A stretch of DNA of 64,000 nucleotides from an uncultured Bacteroidales bacterium. GTDB lineage: Bacteria; Bacteroidota; Bacteroidia; Bacteroidales; Bacteroidaceae. The translations under genes were made by a program, and so were the position numbers. Positions 39,655-48,509 of this stretch are shown here, piece after piece (the stretch's first letter is position 1; each line of letters starts with the position of its first letter). The stretch spans positions 248,001 through 312,000 of the forward strand of contig CADCHQ010000001.1 in the NCBI GenBank assembly GCA_902801325.1, in the 5' to 3' direction. Under the pieces are notes generated by a model. The model was given only the letters and a program-made list of their open reading frames with translations, made no database searches and was not told the origin of the DNA.

Positions 39655-40343
39655 AGATTGGAATCTTAACCGCAATGTCTGTCGAGTACGAACAGTTGGT
39701 GCGCCTGATGGAGCATCCTGAAACGATAGAAAAACAACGACTGAACTTTACCCTTGGTCGCATAGGACCTCACAATATTATACTGATGCAATGCGGCATC
39801 GGCAAGGTGAATGCAGCTATGGGCACAATGGTGATGATACACGAGTTCCAGCCACAAACCATTATCTCAACGGGTTGTGCAGGCGGCATCGACCCCATCC
39901 TTCGAGTGATGGATGTGGTTGTAAGTTCGGAGTTGGCTTATCACGATGTCGATTGTGGCGAAGGTCTAGGGTGCTCGCCTGGTCAGATTCAGGGCTTGCC
40001 TCCTCGCTTCCCTTCCGATGAAGCGCTGATGCAGACGGCAAAGGCTTTGCAAACCGATGTTCGCGTTCATGCAGGCCTCATTCTCACAGGTGACCAGTTT
40101 ATAACCAATCGCGCTGCACTTGACCATATCAAGGAGACCTTCCCCGAGGGCTTGGCTGTGGATATGGAGTCGGCCGCTATTGCACAGGTGTGCTATCTGC
40201 AAGGTGTTCCCTTTGTCTCCTTCCGCATCATCAGCGACACACCAGGTGCCGACCAGCACCAGGAGCAGTATGAAAACTTCTGGCAGACGTTGGCCGACCG
40301 CTCATTTGGCGTCACACGCCATTTCTTGGAGGCGATAGAATAA
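39651..40343 (+). CDS. mtnN: 5'-methylthioadenosine/S-adenosylhomocysteine nucleosidase
   Basis: The 230-residue protein matches MtnN/Pfs: the N-terminal GILTAMSVEYEQL with the catalytic Glu, the TGCAGG block and the C-terminal DMESAAIAQVC and RIISDTPG segments with the catalytic Asp. It removes adenine from MTA and SAH; the S-ribosylhomocysteine formed is the LuxS substrate. It is coupled to the AGCS symporter gene and followed by a strong terminator. Confidence 0.95.
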   Translation: MKIGILTAMSVEYEQLVRLMEHPETIEKQRLNFTLGRIGPHNIILMQCGIGKVNAAMGTMVMIHEFQPQTIISTGCAGGIDPILRVMDVVVSSELAYHDVDCGEGLGCSPGQIQGLPPRFPSDEALMQTAKALQTDVRVHAGLILTGDQFITNRAALDHIKETFPEGLAVDMESAAIAQVCYLQGVPFVSFRIISDTPGADQHQEQYENFWQTLADRSFGVTRHFLEAIE

Positions 40344-40346
40344 TAA

Positions 40347-40404
40347 GAAAATGAGAGAATAAAGTACGTCAAATCAAGTGGACGCTTATTCTCTCATTTT
40401 TATA
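40347..40404 (+). terminator. Terminator of the AGCS-mtnN operon
   Basis: AAAATGAGAGAATAA and TTATTCTCTCATTTTT form a 15-bp stem with a T-rich end directly after the mtnN stop. Confidence 0.9.
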
Positions 40405-40421
40405 CCCTTATTCGTTATCCA

Positions 40422-40545
40422 TCGAACGCTTATTCGACGTGCATCGAACCCTTGTTCGTTGTACATCGAACCTAGGTCCATTTATTTTGTGCCTAAGGCC
40501 TTCGGACAATAAGCCTTAAGTCCTCGGGCAATAGCCTTAGACCCA
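40422..40545. repeat. 22-bp-phased repeat array (array C)
   Basis: TCGAAC units start at 40422, 40444 and 40466 and CCTAAGG/CCTTAAG/CCTTAGA units at 40492, 40514 and 40535, the same order of two motif types and the same 22-bp period as array B. It lies between convergent mtnN and the RecQ-tail-like gene. Confidence 0.85.
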
Positions 40546-40585
40546 TGGGGCAATAAATAAGGTTTAAGAGTTTTGTTTATGGTTG

Positions 40586-41083
40586 TTAGGGCTTCCAGAC
40601 GAGTCGGGCAAGTCGCACTTCCTCGGGCTGATAGAAGCCGTCGAACTCATCGATGGCCTTCTTGACGTCGCCGTTCACTTCGTCGAAATAGTCGAAGAGT
40701 TCGTCCTGGCAATCCTTTTCCAGCACTTCGTCGATGAAATATTGTATGTCGAGTTTGGTTCCTCGCTTGATGAGGTGTTCCAGTTGGGATAGCACATCGT
40801 CGAAGTCGAGTTGGTTTTGTTCGGCGTAGTCGTCGAGGGGTATCTTTCGGTCGATGGCTTGTATGAGATGTATCATCTGCTGGGATTTGCCGTTTGCAGG
40901 CACTGTGGCAACTGCCACGGGAGTCAGTTCTTCTCCTTCCCCAGCCTCTTCGTTCATAGCTTCCTGAACCAGCACATCGAGTAGGTCGTCGCTTTTCTCG
41001 TTGGGTTCAGTCTCTTCAACCTCTTCTTTCAGCTCCTGCAATGCTTCCTTTGCAGCTTTTATCGATTCTTTCGTAGTCTTCAT
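40586..41083 (-). CDS. Orphan protein resembling the C-terminal helical domain of Bacteroidetes RecQ
   Basis: The 165-residue acidic protein has a disordered Glu-rich N-terminal half (about 1-65) and a C-terminal domain (about 66-165) with IDRKIPLDDYA, GTKLDIQYFIDEVLE and EEVRLARL blocks. These closely resemble the far C-terminal helical region of Bacteroidetes RecQ helicases as I remember it, but no helicase or HRDC domain is present and none of the flanking DNA encodes one. It could be a free-standing RecQ-tail paralogue or a regulator. No signal peptide. It is divergent from the IMP cyclohydrolase gene, 260 bp away. Confidence 0.65.
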   Translation of the reverse strand: MKTTKESIKAAKEALQELKEEVEETEPNEKSDDLLDVLVQEAMNEEAGEGEELTPVAVATVPANGKSQQMIHLIQAIDRKIPLDDYAEQNQLDFDDVLSQLEHLIKRGTKLDIQYFIDEVLEKDCQDELFDYFDEVNGDVKKAIDEFDGFYQPEEVRLARLVWKP

Positions 41084-41303
41084 GCGTGTGTCAAAAACAA
41101 ATTACATGTTATAATATGTGTTTTCGGGTGCGAAATTAATACAAAGTCTGCGATACTACAAAAGAATGAGGATATTTTTTTTATTTCAAAAAAACTTATT
41201 TTCAAAATCAATGAATACGGGATAAATGGAATGCAGAAAGAAAAAAAGCGGAAAGTTATAAACTTTCCCTGTCTTGGATAGTGGCTGTATGGGGGAAAAT
41301 TTG

Positions 41304-41311
41304 TAATTTTG
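41304..41311 (+). promoter_or_regulatory. Likely -7 element of the IMP cyclohydrolase gene
   Basis: TAATTTTG matches TAnnTTTG, 32 nt before the ATG. A TTG at 41276-41278 is 25 bp upstream, longer than usual. Confidence 0.5.
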
Positions 41312-41343
41312 CAGCCTAAATCACATTTAATTGTAAAACGAGT

Positions 41344-41937
41344 ATGGAAAATAAGAGAATCCGCAGAGCCCTTGTCAGTGTGTTTCACAAGGATGGGCTC
41401 GACGAGATATTGCGTCTGCTCCACGAGCAGGGAGTGGAACTGCTGAGCACTGGTGGTACACAGGCTTTCATCGAGAGCCTGGGCATTCCGTGCCGCAAGG
41501 TTGAGGACGTCACGGGTTATCCCAGCATTCTGGGCGGTCGCGTTAAGACCTTGCATCCCAAGGTGTTTGGAGGCATTCTGGGGCGTCGTGCCTTGGCTGG
41601 CGACCAGGAAGAGATGACGAAGTATGACATTCCTGAGATCGACCTCGTCATCGTGGACCTGTACCCCTTCGAGCAAACGGTTGCAAGTGGTGCCGAAGAA
41701 CAGGACATCATCGAGAAGATAGACATTGGTGGCATTTCGCTCATTCGTGCTGCTGCCAAGAACTTCCAGGATGTGGTCATTGTACCTTCGAAGGCTGAAT
41801 ATCCCATGCTGGCCGAAATCCTCAAAGCTCAGGGCGCAGAGACCAGCCTCGAACAGCGCCGTACGTTTGCTTGCCGTGCCTTTGGCGTGAGCAGCCATTA
41901 TGATACGGCCATTCACGGGTGGTTTGCCCAAAAGTGA
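41344..41937 (+). CDS. purH: Single-domain IMP cyclohydrolase (PurH N-terminal half)
   Basis: The 197-residue protein matches only the MGS-like IMP cyclohydrolase half of PurH: LVSVFHKDGLDE, STGGTQAFIE, GGRVKTLHPKVFGG and the IDIGGISLIRAAAKN block. It closes FAICAR to IMP, the last purine step. Usual PurH is about 510 residues with a C-terminal AICAR transformylase, which is absent here and not found downstream: the stop is followed by 133 bp of A/T- and repeat-rich DNA before mreB. Either the transformylase is a separate gene elsewhere or the reaction uses another enzyme. It sits upstream of the mre genes as full-length purH does in Bacteroides. Confidence 0.88.
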   Translation: MENKRIRRALVSVFHKDGLDEILRLLHEQGVELLSTGGTQAFIESLGIPCRKVEDVTGYPSILGGRVKTLHPKVFGGILGRRALAGDQEEMTKYDIPEIDLVIVDLYPFEQTVASGAEEQDIIEKIDIGGISLIRAAAKNFQDVVIVPSKAEYPMLAEILKAQGAETSLEQRRTFACRAFGVSSHYDTAIHGWFAQK

Positions 41938-42070
41938 ATCAGCCTCTCCCTAACTTTTTCCTCAAGAGAGGGAATAAGTTCTCTTCCCTTAGGGAAAGCT
42001 TCCGACTAAGTGAGAGCAGGTAAAAGATATATTTTGAATCTTAAATATTTGAATTTCGAATTAAATAAAT

Positions 42071-43090
42071 ATGAAGTGGTTTTCATTGAATAAGGAAATA
42101 GCCATCGACCTGGGAACAGCTAACACCATCATCCTGTCTAATGGGAAGATTGTGGTTGACCAACCTAGCGTTGTGGCTTTGGACCGTCGCACCGACCGTA
42201 TGATTGCAGTGGGCGAACGTGCCAAGTTGATGCATGAAAAAACGAATTCGGACATACGCACCGTTCGTCCTTTGCGCGATGGTGTGATTGCCGACTTCGA
42301 TGCTTGTGAGAAAATGATGCGTGGACTCATCAAGATGGTTCATACGGGTCGTGGACTCTTCAGTCCCTCGATGCGCATGGTCATCGGTGTCCCCAGCGGT
42401 TCCACAGAGGTGGAATTGCGTGCCGTACGTGATAGCGCCGAGCATGCAGGCGGACGTGAGGTTTACCTCATCTACGAGCCTATGGCTGCAGCCATTGGTA
42501 TAGGCCTCGACGTGCTTGCACCCGAAGGTAACATGGTGGTGGACATCGGCGGTGGTTCTACTGAGATTGCCGTTATCTCACTGGGCGGTATCGTGGTGAA
42601 CAAGAGCCAGCGTGTGGCAGGTGACGACTTGACTATGGACATTCAGGAGTATATGAGTCGCCAGCATAACGTGAAGGTCAGCGAACGTATGGCCGAGCGC
42701 ATCAAGATAAACGTGGGTGCAGCCCTTACCGACCTTGGCGATCAGGGACCTGAGGACTATGTTGTCTATGGTCCTAATCGTATCACGGGTCTGCCCATGG
42801 AAGTGCCAGTCTGCTATCAGGAGATAGCCCATTGTCTGGAAAAGACCATTGCCAAGATTGAGACTGCTGTGCTTTCTGCCCTCGAGGCTACTCCTCCCGA
42901 ACTGTATGCCGATATCGTGCACAACGGCATCTGGCTCACAGGTGGTGGTGCATACTTGCGTGGACTCGACAAGCGCCTTACCGATAAGATCAACATCCCC
43001 TTCCACGTTGCTGAAGATCCCTTGCACAGCGTGGCAAAGGGTACAGGCGTAGCACTGAAGAACATCCATAAGTTCTCGTTCTTGATGTAG
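42071..43090 (+). CDS. mreB: Rod-shape-determining actin homologue MreB
   Basis: The 339-residue protein has the MreB phosphate-1 motif IAIDLGTANT, PSVVALDRRT, the phosphate-2 block VVDIGGGSTEIAVISLGG and the LTGGGAYLRGLDK motif. It forms membrane-bound filaments that direct the elongation machinery encoded just downstream. First gene of mreB-mreC-mreD-mrdA-rodA. Confidence 0.96.
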   Translation: MKWFSLNKEIAIDLGTANTIILSNGKIVVDQPSVVALDRRTDRMIAVGERAKLMHEKTNSDIRTVRPLRDGVIADFDACEKMMRGLIKMVHTGRGLFSPSMRMVIGVPSGSTEVELRAVRDSAEHAGGREVYLIYEPMAAAIGIGLDVLAPEGNMVVDIGGGSTEIAVISLGGIVVNKSQRVAGDDLTMDIQEYMSRQHNVKVSERMAERIKINVGAALTDLGDQGPEDYVVYGPNRITGLPMEVPVCYQEIAHCLEKTIAKIETAVLSALEATPPELYADIVHNGIWLTGGGAYLRGLDKRLTDKINIPFHVAEDPLHSVAKGTGVALKNIHKFSFLM

Positions 43091-43109
43091 CCTTCGGGTT
43101 GGACTAAAG

Positions 43110-43156
43110 GCAAAAGCCCCTTTCCCCGCTCTCTCTGTTGGGGCAAGGGCTTTGCT
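43110..43156 (+). terminator. Terminator or attenuator between mreB and mreC
   Basis: GCAAAAGCCC and GGGCTTTGC with an inner CCCC/GGGG pair form a hairpin followed by TTT, 20 bp after the mreB stop. It could reduce readthrough so that MreB is made in excess of the downstream proteins. Confidence 0.6.
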
Positions 43157-43173
43157 TTAAATGCTAAATTGTC

Positions 43174-43222
43174 CAATTGCCCAATCGTCCAACAAATTGT
43201 ACATTGTACATTGTAAATAGTA
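43174..43222. repeat. Heptanucleotide tract (TACATTG-type) before mreC
   Basis: CCAATTG/CCAATCG-type heptamers followed by TACATTG units at 7-bp steps end 11 bp before the mreC ATG. Confidence 0.7.
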
Positions 43223-43232
43223 CATTATTATC

Positions 43233-44078
43233 ATGAATGCCCTGTCGGACAAACTGAAGAACTGGGGGCACTGGATAGTATTCCTCATCCTCGAGGTTGC
43301 GAGTCTAGTGCTCTTGTTCCGCTTTAATGCTTATCAGGGCAGCGTGTGGACGACACAAGCCAACGACGTAGTTGGACGGGTTCTGGAAGGAAGGCAACGC
43401 CTGATTGCTTATTCCCAGTTGGGAGAGGCCAATCGGCAGTTGACGGAAATGAATCTCCAATTGCAGTCCGAGCTAGATGTAGTTCGCCATCGTTTGGCAG
43501 AACTGGAACATGATTCCTCGGCTACCGAACGAGCTGTGGCAAGCCAGTTGGCAGGCATTCATCGCATTCCGGCTCAGGTTGTCAGCAATTCCATTCGTGA
43601 CCGCGAGAACTATATCACCATCAACCGTGGACTTGCCGACGGAGTAGAGAACGAAATGGGTGTAGTGTGCGGAACTGGTGTTGTGGGCATTGTCTATCAG
43701 GCAGGACAGCACTACTCGCTTGTGCTTCCAGTGCTGAACTCACGCAGTAGCATCAGTTGTCGCCTTCACGATACGGAGTACTTCGGATACATGAAATGGA
43801 ATGGAGGAAGTCCGTTGCTTGCCTTTATCGACGATATTCCCCGTCATGCTAAGATTAAAGTGGGCGAGATGGTGGAAACAAGTGGTTTCAGCAGTGTGTT
43901 CCCAGCCGGCATCTTTGTTGGCAAGGTGCGTCGCATCCTGAACTCCGACGACGGATTGTCTTATAAATTGGAGATAGGTCTGAGCACCGACTTTGCCCGT
44001 CTTCGCAATGTGAGCGTGATAGAGGGCAATCCTCAATTTCCTGCAGAACCCCAAAACGATGAGGAGGAAGAGGAATGA
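43233..44078 (+). CDS. mreC: Rod-shape-determining protein MreC
   Basis: The 281-residue protein has one N-terminal membrane segment (about 15-33), a coiled-coil (about 60-95), and the MreC beta domain with NRGLADGVENEMGVV and the later VGEMVETSG block. It links MreB to the periplasmic synthases. Its end overlaps mreD by four bases. Confidence 0.94.
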   Translation: MNALSDKLKNWGHWIVFLILEVASLVLLFRFNAYQGSVWTTQANDVVGRVLEGRQRLIAYSQLGEANRQLTEMNLQLQSELDVVRHRLAELEHDSSATERAVASQLAGIHRIPAQVVSNSIRDRENYITINRGLADGVENEMGVVCGTGVVGIVYQAGQHYSLVLPVLNSRSSISCRLHDTEYFGYMKWNGGSPLLAFIDDIPRHAKIKVGEMVETSGFSSVFPAGIFVGKVRRILNSDDGLSYKLEIGLSTDFARLRNVSVIEGNPQFPAEPQNDEEEEE

Positions 44079-44578
44079 TATTGGTGCTGTTTAAACGTCT
44101 GTTCCAGGTACTGGTGCTTGCGGCTTTGCAGGTTATGGTGCTCAACCAAATCCATCTCTTTGGCTATGCAACTCCTATGCCTTATGTCCTTTTTCTCGTT
44201 TGGCTTCCCCTTAATTCCAATCGTGTCGGCAATATGTTGTGGGCATTCCTGTTGGGTTTGATAATTGATGTTTTCTCAAACACTCCTGGTGAAGCATCTG
44301 CTTCCATGACACTTGCAGCCTTGGTGCAATGGCCTCTTTTGCACGCTTCTGCCCCTAAGGATTGTGTCGAGGATATGGTTCCCACCTATACTTCGATGGG
44401 GCGGTGGAACCACACGCGTTACGTCATAATCCTTACGTTTGTCCACCATGCCTTGTTCTTCCTGCTCGAGTCATTCTCGTTCTTCCATCTTCGAGACTTG
44501 CTCATTAGTTTTGCGGCCAGTTTGGCCTTGTCGGTAGTGCTGATGTTAACCTTCGAGACACTCCGACATGGAAAATGA
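44075..44578 (+). CDS. mreD: Rod-shape-determining protein MreD
   Basis: The 167-residue hydrophobic protein has five or six predicted membrane segments, little other sequence signature, and the MreD position between mreC (4-bp overlap) and mrdA (11-bp overlap). It includes the typical segment WAFLLGLIIDVFSNTPG. It is part of the elongasome. Confidence 0.88.
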   Translation: MILVLFKRLFQVLVLAALQVMVLNQIHLFGYATPMPYVLFLVWLPLNSNRVGNMLWAFLLGLIIDVFSNTPGEASASMTLAALVQWPLLHASAPKDCVEDMVPTYTSMGRWNHTRYVIILTFVHHALFFLLESFSFFHLRDLLISFAASLALSVVLMLTFETLRHGK

Positions 44579-46418
44579 TCGTCAGTACAGCGGCAGGAAG
44601 TATGTGCTCGGAGGCATTGCCGTTGTCATAATCCTTGTCTATCTCCTGCGTCTGTTCACTCTTCAGTTGACGAGTGACGATTTCAAACGCAGTGCCGACT
44701 CAAACGCTTTCCTAAAGCGCATTCAGTTCCCTGCCCGTGGAGCCATCCGCGATCGTGAGGGTAAGTTGCTTGTGTACAACCAGCCAGCCTACGATATTAT
44801 GGTGGTTATATCCGAGATGGTGAATGTAGACACGCTCGACTTATGCCAGAGTCTGGGAATCAATAAGGATTGGTTCGACCGTCGTATGGTGGAGATTATG
44901 GATCGCTCGCGCAATCCTGGTTACAGCAAATACACCCAGCAACTCTTCATGAGTCAACTATCGGCGGAGGAATTCTCCAGTTTTCAGGAGAAGTTGTTCC
45001 GTTTCCCGGGATTCTACATCCAGAAGCGCAACATCCGCCAGTATGCCTATCCCAATGCTGCCCACGTATTAGGCGATGTGGGTGAGGTTAGTCCTTCCGA
45101 TATTGAGGCCGATGATTATTACCAGAGTGGCGACTACATAGGCAAGCAAGGCGTTGAACGCAGTTACGAGCGACAACTGAGAGGGGAGAAGGGAGTCGAG
45201 ATTCTGCTTCGTGACGCACGAGGACGCATCAAGGGAAACTATCAGGATGGCAAGTTCGACCGTCAACCTGTACCAGGCAAGAACCTTACGCTTAGTCTCG
45301 ATCTCGAACTGCAACAATTGGGCGAACGCTTGATGCAACACAAGCTCGGAAGTATTGTTGCCATCGAACCCTCAACTGGCGAAATCCTTTGCCTTGTGTC
45401 TTCGCCCACTTACGATCCTCGTCTCATGGTAGGACGACAAAGAGGCAAGAACCATCAGATGCTTAATGCCGATCCCCATCTGCCTTTGCTCAATCGAGCC
45501 ATCAATGGTACATACCCACCCGGTTCTACCTTCAAGACCTCTCAGGCACTCACTTTCCTTGAAGAAGGCATCATTACGCCACAGACAGCTTACCCCTGCA
45601 GTCACGGTTTCCACTATCACGGCATGAAGGTGGGCTGTCACGGACACGGTTCGCCTCTGCCTTTGATTCCCGCCATCGGCACCTCTTGCAATGGTTACTT
45701 CTGTTGGGGACTCTACCACATGCTATCGAATCGCAAACGATACGACAACATACAGGAGGCAATGACCACGTGGAAGGACTATATGGTATCGATGGGCTTT
45801 GGCTATCAGTTGGGCGTAGACTTGCCAGGCGAGAAGCGAGGTATGATACCCAATGCCGACTTCTACGACAAGCATCTGGGTCGCACATGGAGTCCGCTTA
45901 GCGTAATTTCCATCTCTATTGGTCAGGGCGAGGTTACTCTTACGCCTTTGCAAATTGCCAACCTTGGCGCCACTATCGCCAATCGAGGCTATTATATCAC
46001 CCCACACATAGTTAAGGAGGTTCAGGGAGAACCCCTCGACACAACATATAGCACCAAACATTACACGAAAGTCTCACGCCGAAACTACGAGTATGTAGTC
46101 GAAGGCATGCGTCGAGCTGTCACAGGTGGAACCTGCCGTACGGCTAATAACCCTTGGTATGAAGTCTGTGGAAAAACGGGTACTGCCCAGAACCGCGGCC
46201 ATGACCACTCCGTCTTCATGGGCTTTGCGCCTAAGGACAATCCGCAGATAGCCGTTGCTGTCTATGTGGAGAATGGAGGTTGGGGTGCCACCTTCGGCGT
46301 ACCCATTGGTGCCCTTATTATGGAGAAGTTCATCAACGGCCACCTTTCTGCCGCCAGTGAGGCTCGTGCCGAAAGCATCGAAAAGAAAGTCATCTTCTAT
46401 GGTAGCACCAAACGATAA
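44568..46418 (+). CDS. mrdA: Penicillin-binding protein 2 (elongation transpeptidase)
   Basis: The 616-residue protein has an N-terminal membrane anchor (about 11-27), a PBP dimerisation domain with RGAIRDREGKLL, and the transpeptidase motifs: active-site STFK in PPGSTFKTSQ, SxN as SCN in GTSCNGYF, and KTG in CGKTGTAQN. It cross-links peptidoglycan for cell elongation together with RodA, encoded next. It overlaps mreD by 11 bp and rodA by 20 bp. Confidence 0.95.
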   Translation: MENDRQYSGRKYVLGGIAVVIILVYLLRLFTLQLTSDDFKRSADSNAFLKRIQFPARGAIRDREGKLLVYNQPAYDIMVVISEMVNVDTLDLCQSLGINKDWFDRRMVEIMDRSRNPGYSKYTQQLFMSQLSAEEFSSFQEKLFRFPGFYIQKRNIRQYAYPNAAHVLGDVGEVSPSDIEADDYYQSGDYIGKQGVERSYERQLRGEKGVEILLRDARGRIKGNYQDGKFDRQPVPGKNLTLSLDLELQQLGERLMQHKLGSIVAIEPSTGEILCLVSSPTYDPRLMVGRQRGKNHQMLNADPHLPLLNRAINGTYPPGSTFKTSQALTFLEEGIITPQTAYPCSHGFHYHGMKVGCHGHGSPLPLIPAIGTSCNGYFCWGLYHMLSNRKRYDNIQEAMTTWKDYMVSMGFGYQLGVDLPGEKRGMIPNADFYDKHLGRTWSPLSVISISIGQGEVTLTPLQIANLGATIANRGYYITPHIVKEVQGEPLDTTYSTKHYTKVSRRNYEYVVEGMRRAVTGGTCRTANNPWYEVCGKTGTAQNRGHDHSVFMGFAPKDNPQIAVAVYVENGGWGATFGVPIGALIMEKFINGHLSAASEARAESIEKKVIFYGSTKR

Positions 46419-47877
46419 AGGAAAGGGACTGTTGGCTTCGCTCGACTGGTTCACCATTGTCATCTATGTGGCCCTGCTTGGGTTGGGATGGATGAGTGTG
46501 TGTGGTGCCAGTTACGAATTTGACCAAGGTCTCAACTTCTTCGACTTCGGCACGCGAAGCGGTATGCAGATCGTGTGGATAGTCACTTCCTTCCTTCTCG
46601 GCTTGCTTATCCTTAGCATCGACGAACGCTTTTTCGATTCCTTCTCCTATATCATCTACCTCGGTCTCATCGTCCTATTGGCGGCCACGCCCTATATTGC
46701 CCACAGTATCAAGGGTTCGCTCTCGTGGATTAAGGTAGGGCCTTTCAGTATACAGCCAGCCGAGTTCGCCAAGTTTGCCACTGCCCTTTGTGTGGCAAAG
46801 TACATGAGTCACAACGACTACAATATCTCGCGTTGGTTCAACTTCGTCGTTACCTGCCTGCTCTTCCTCCTGCCTATGGTGCTTATCGTGATGCAGCGTG
46901 AGACGGGTAGTGCCCTTGTCTACAGCGCTTTCTTCCTTATGCTCTATCGCGAGGGAATGCCAGGTTCAGTCCTCTTTGCCGGTGTTTCCGCCGTTCTCTT
47001 CTTTGTGGTAGGCGTGCGCTTTGATGATGTTCCGTTTTGGGGTATCCAACCCATCAGTTCGGGTCGTTTCTGGGTGATGTTCCTCATTCTTGTCTTCGTA
47101 TTGGGTCTCTTACGAGTATATACGCGTCGTCTTGCGCCATTCCTCCTCATCCTTTTCTATGGCATCGGCTTGACGCTTGCTGCCCTTTTCTTCAGCAAGT
47201 ATGTGCTTCCCTTTGATATCACTTGGATTCAACTTGCCATACTCCTCTTCACGTCGGCCTATCTTATCTGGTTGGCTGTGAAATACCGAAGTTCGCGTTA
47301 TGTTTACATCGCCCTCTTTGCCCTTGGCGGACTTACCTTGCACTACTCTGCCAACTATGTCTTGGACAATGTCATGGAACCTCACCAGCAGACGCGTATT
47401 CGCGTGCTTTTGGGTATGGAAGACGACCCTCGCGGGGCAGGATATAATGTCATTCAGGCCAAGATAGCCATCGGTTCGGGTGGACTTCGTGGCAAGGGAT
47501 TCCTCAATGGTACTCAGACGAAGCTCAAGTATGTGCCTGAGCAGGACACCGACTTCATCTTCTGTACCGTAGGCGAGGAAGAGGGATTCCTCGGGTGTGC
47601 CATCGTCCTCGGTCTGTTCCTTGCCCTTATTCTTCGTCTTATCCATCTTGCTGAACGACAACCCTATGCCTTTGGACGCATCTATGGATATTCCGTCATG
47701 AGTATCTTCCTTTTCCACGTCTTCATCAATGTCGGCATGGTGCTCGGTCTCACCCCAGTCATCGGCATTCCACTACCATTCTTCAGTTATGGTGGTTCCT
47801 CGCTTTGGGGCTTCACCATCCTGCTCTTCATCTTCCTTCGCATGGATGCTGGCCGCAATCGCTTCACACACAAATAG
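46399..47877 (+). CDS. rodA: Peptidoglycan glycosyltransferase RodA
   Basis: The 492-residue SEDS protein has about ten membrane segments and the conserved SEDS residues in QPAEFAKFATAL and in the late GMVLGLTPVIGIPLPFFSYGGSS region (two blocks). It polymerises glycan strands for the elongasome with PBP2. The ATG at 46399, 20 bp inside mrdA, gives a normal short N-terminus; the longer frame from 46255 would encode an improbable extension. Confidence 0.94.
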   Translation: MVAPNDKGKGLLASLDWFTIVIYVALLGLGWMSVCGASYEFDQGLNFFDFGTRSGMQIVWIVTSFLLGLLILSIDERFFDSFSYIIYLGLIVLLAATPYIAHSIKGSLSWIKVGPFSIQPAEFAKFATALCVAKYMSHNDYNISRWFNFVVTCLLFLLPMVLIVMQRETGSALVYSAFFLMLYREGMPGSVLFAGVSAVLFFVVGVRFDDVPFWGIQPISSGRFWVMFLILVFVLGLLRVYTRRLAPFLLILFYGIGLTLAALFFSKYVLPFDITWIQLAILLFTSAYLIWLAVKYRSSRYVYIALFALGGLTLHYSANYVLDNVMEPHQQTRIRVLLGMEDDPRGAGYNVIQAKIAIGSGGLRGKGFLNGTQTKLKYVPEQDTDFIFCTVGEEEGFLGCAIVLGLFLALILRLIHLAERQPYAFGRIYGYSVMSIFLFHVFINVGMVLGLTPVIGIPLPFFSYGGSSLWGFTILLFIFLRMDAGRNRFTHK

Positions 47878-47965
47878 CCTCGCGCGTGCGTGATACCTAA
47901 TTATATGTAACGCACGTCATACTGAACAATTGTCCCCTTTTCATTAAGCCTATGCTCGAGGCGCC

Positions 47966-48045
47966 TCGAACCTGCATTCGATCCACTTCGAACCTATGTT
48001 CAATGAGCCTCGAATATAGGTTCGATTTTCATCGTACTTTTTTCC
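47966..48045. repeat. 22-bp-phased repeat array (array D)
   Basis: TCGAACC, TCGAACC, TCGAATA and TCGTAC start at 47966, 47988, 48010 and 48032, exactly 22 bp apart, in the gap between convergent rodA and the MerR gene. CGAA and TTCG alternate about every 10-12 bp. Confidence 0.85.
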
Positions 48046-48093
48046 TAGTTTTCTTGCTATAAACAATCTGCGAACTAACCCTTAGGCAACAAT

Positions 48094-48124
48094 AAAGGCG
48101 AACCCTTTCGAGTTCGCCTTTGCT
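48094..48124. terminator. Bidirectional terminator between rodA and the MerR gene
   Basis: AAAGGCGAAC (48094-48103) pairs with GTTCGCCTTT (48112-48121); T- and A-runs at either side allow use from both strands. Confidence 0.8.
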
Positions 48125-48140
48125 GTTATGTCTTTCAGCT

Positions 48141-48488
48141 TTAAACGATGGTTCTTAATTCCTTCTTGATGTTGAGCAGTTGCTGGCGAATGTCTAAAAG
48201 GCGATCGATAAGCTCTGAAGTACCAACTTCTTTATCATGGTTCTTTTCGATGAGTTCGCGAGCGGCAGAAATCTTCATCCCGCGAACCTTGACCAGGTTA
48301 TAGACGATGTTGATTTCATCGATAGTCTCTGCAGTGTACTGGCGAATATTGCGTAAGCCCTTTTGAGGTTGGATGCTGGGGAACTCGCTCTCCCAGAAAC
48401 GAAGGAGGCTTTCTGAGACGTCAAACATTTTGGCAACTTCTCCTATCGAGAAGTACGTCTTCAAGTTCTTATTGTGGATTAATGGCAT
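48141..48488 (-). CDS. MerR-family transcriptional regulator
   Basis: The 115-residue protein starts MPLIHNKNLKTYF and has an N-terminal MerR winged helix-turn-helix (YFSIGEVAKMFDVSESLLRFW in two blocks, residues about 12-32) and a C-terminal coiled-coil. It is the small form without an effector domain that is widespread in Bacteroidetes. A longer frame would start at 48539 in the heptamer tract, upstream of the likely -7 element, and is not used. It is divergent from alaS. Confidence 0.92.
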   Translation of the reverse strand: MPLIHNKNLKTYFSIGEVAKMFDVSESLLRFWESEFPSIQPQKGLRNIRQYTAETIDEINIVYNLVKVRGMKISAARELIEKNHDKEVGTSELIDRLLDIRQQLLNIKKELRTIV

Positions 48489-48509
48489 ATCGTTTTGACT
48501 CTTTGAGGA

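Noticed and set aside
41938-42070. Decayed AICAR transformylase half after the IMP cyclohydrolase gene
   Set aside because: The 133 bp are too short and show only repeat-like and A/T-rich sequence, with no recognisable transformylase codons in any frame.
46255-46398. Long N-terminus for RodA
   Set aside because: It overlaps the end of mrdA by over 160 bp and is not membrane-like; the ATG at 46399 fits RodA length.
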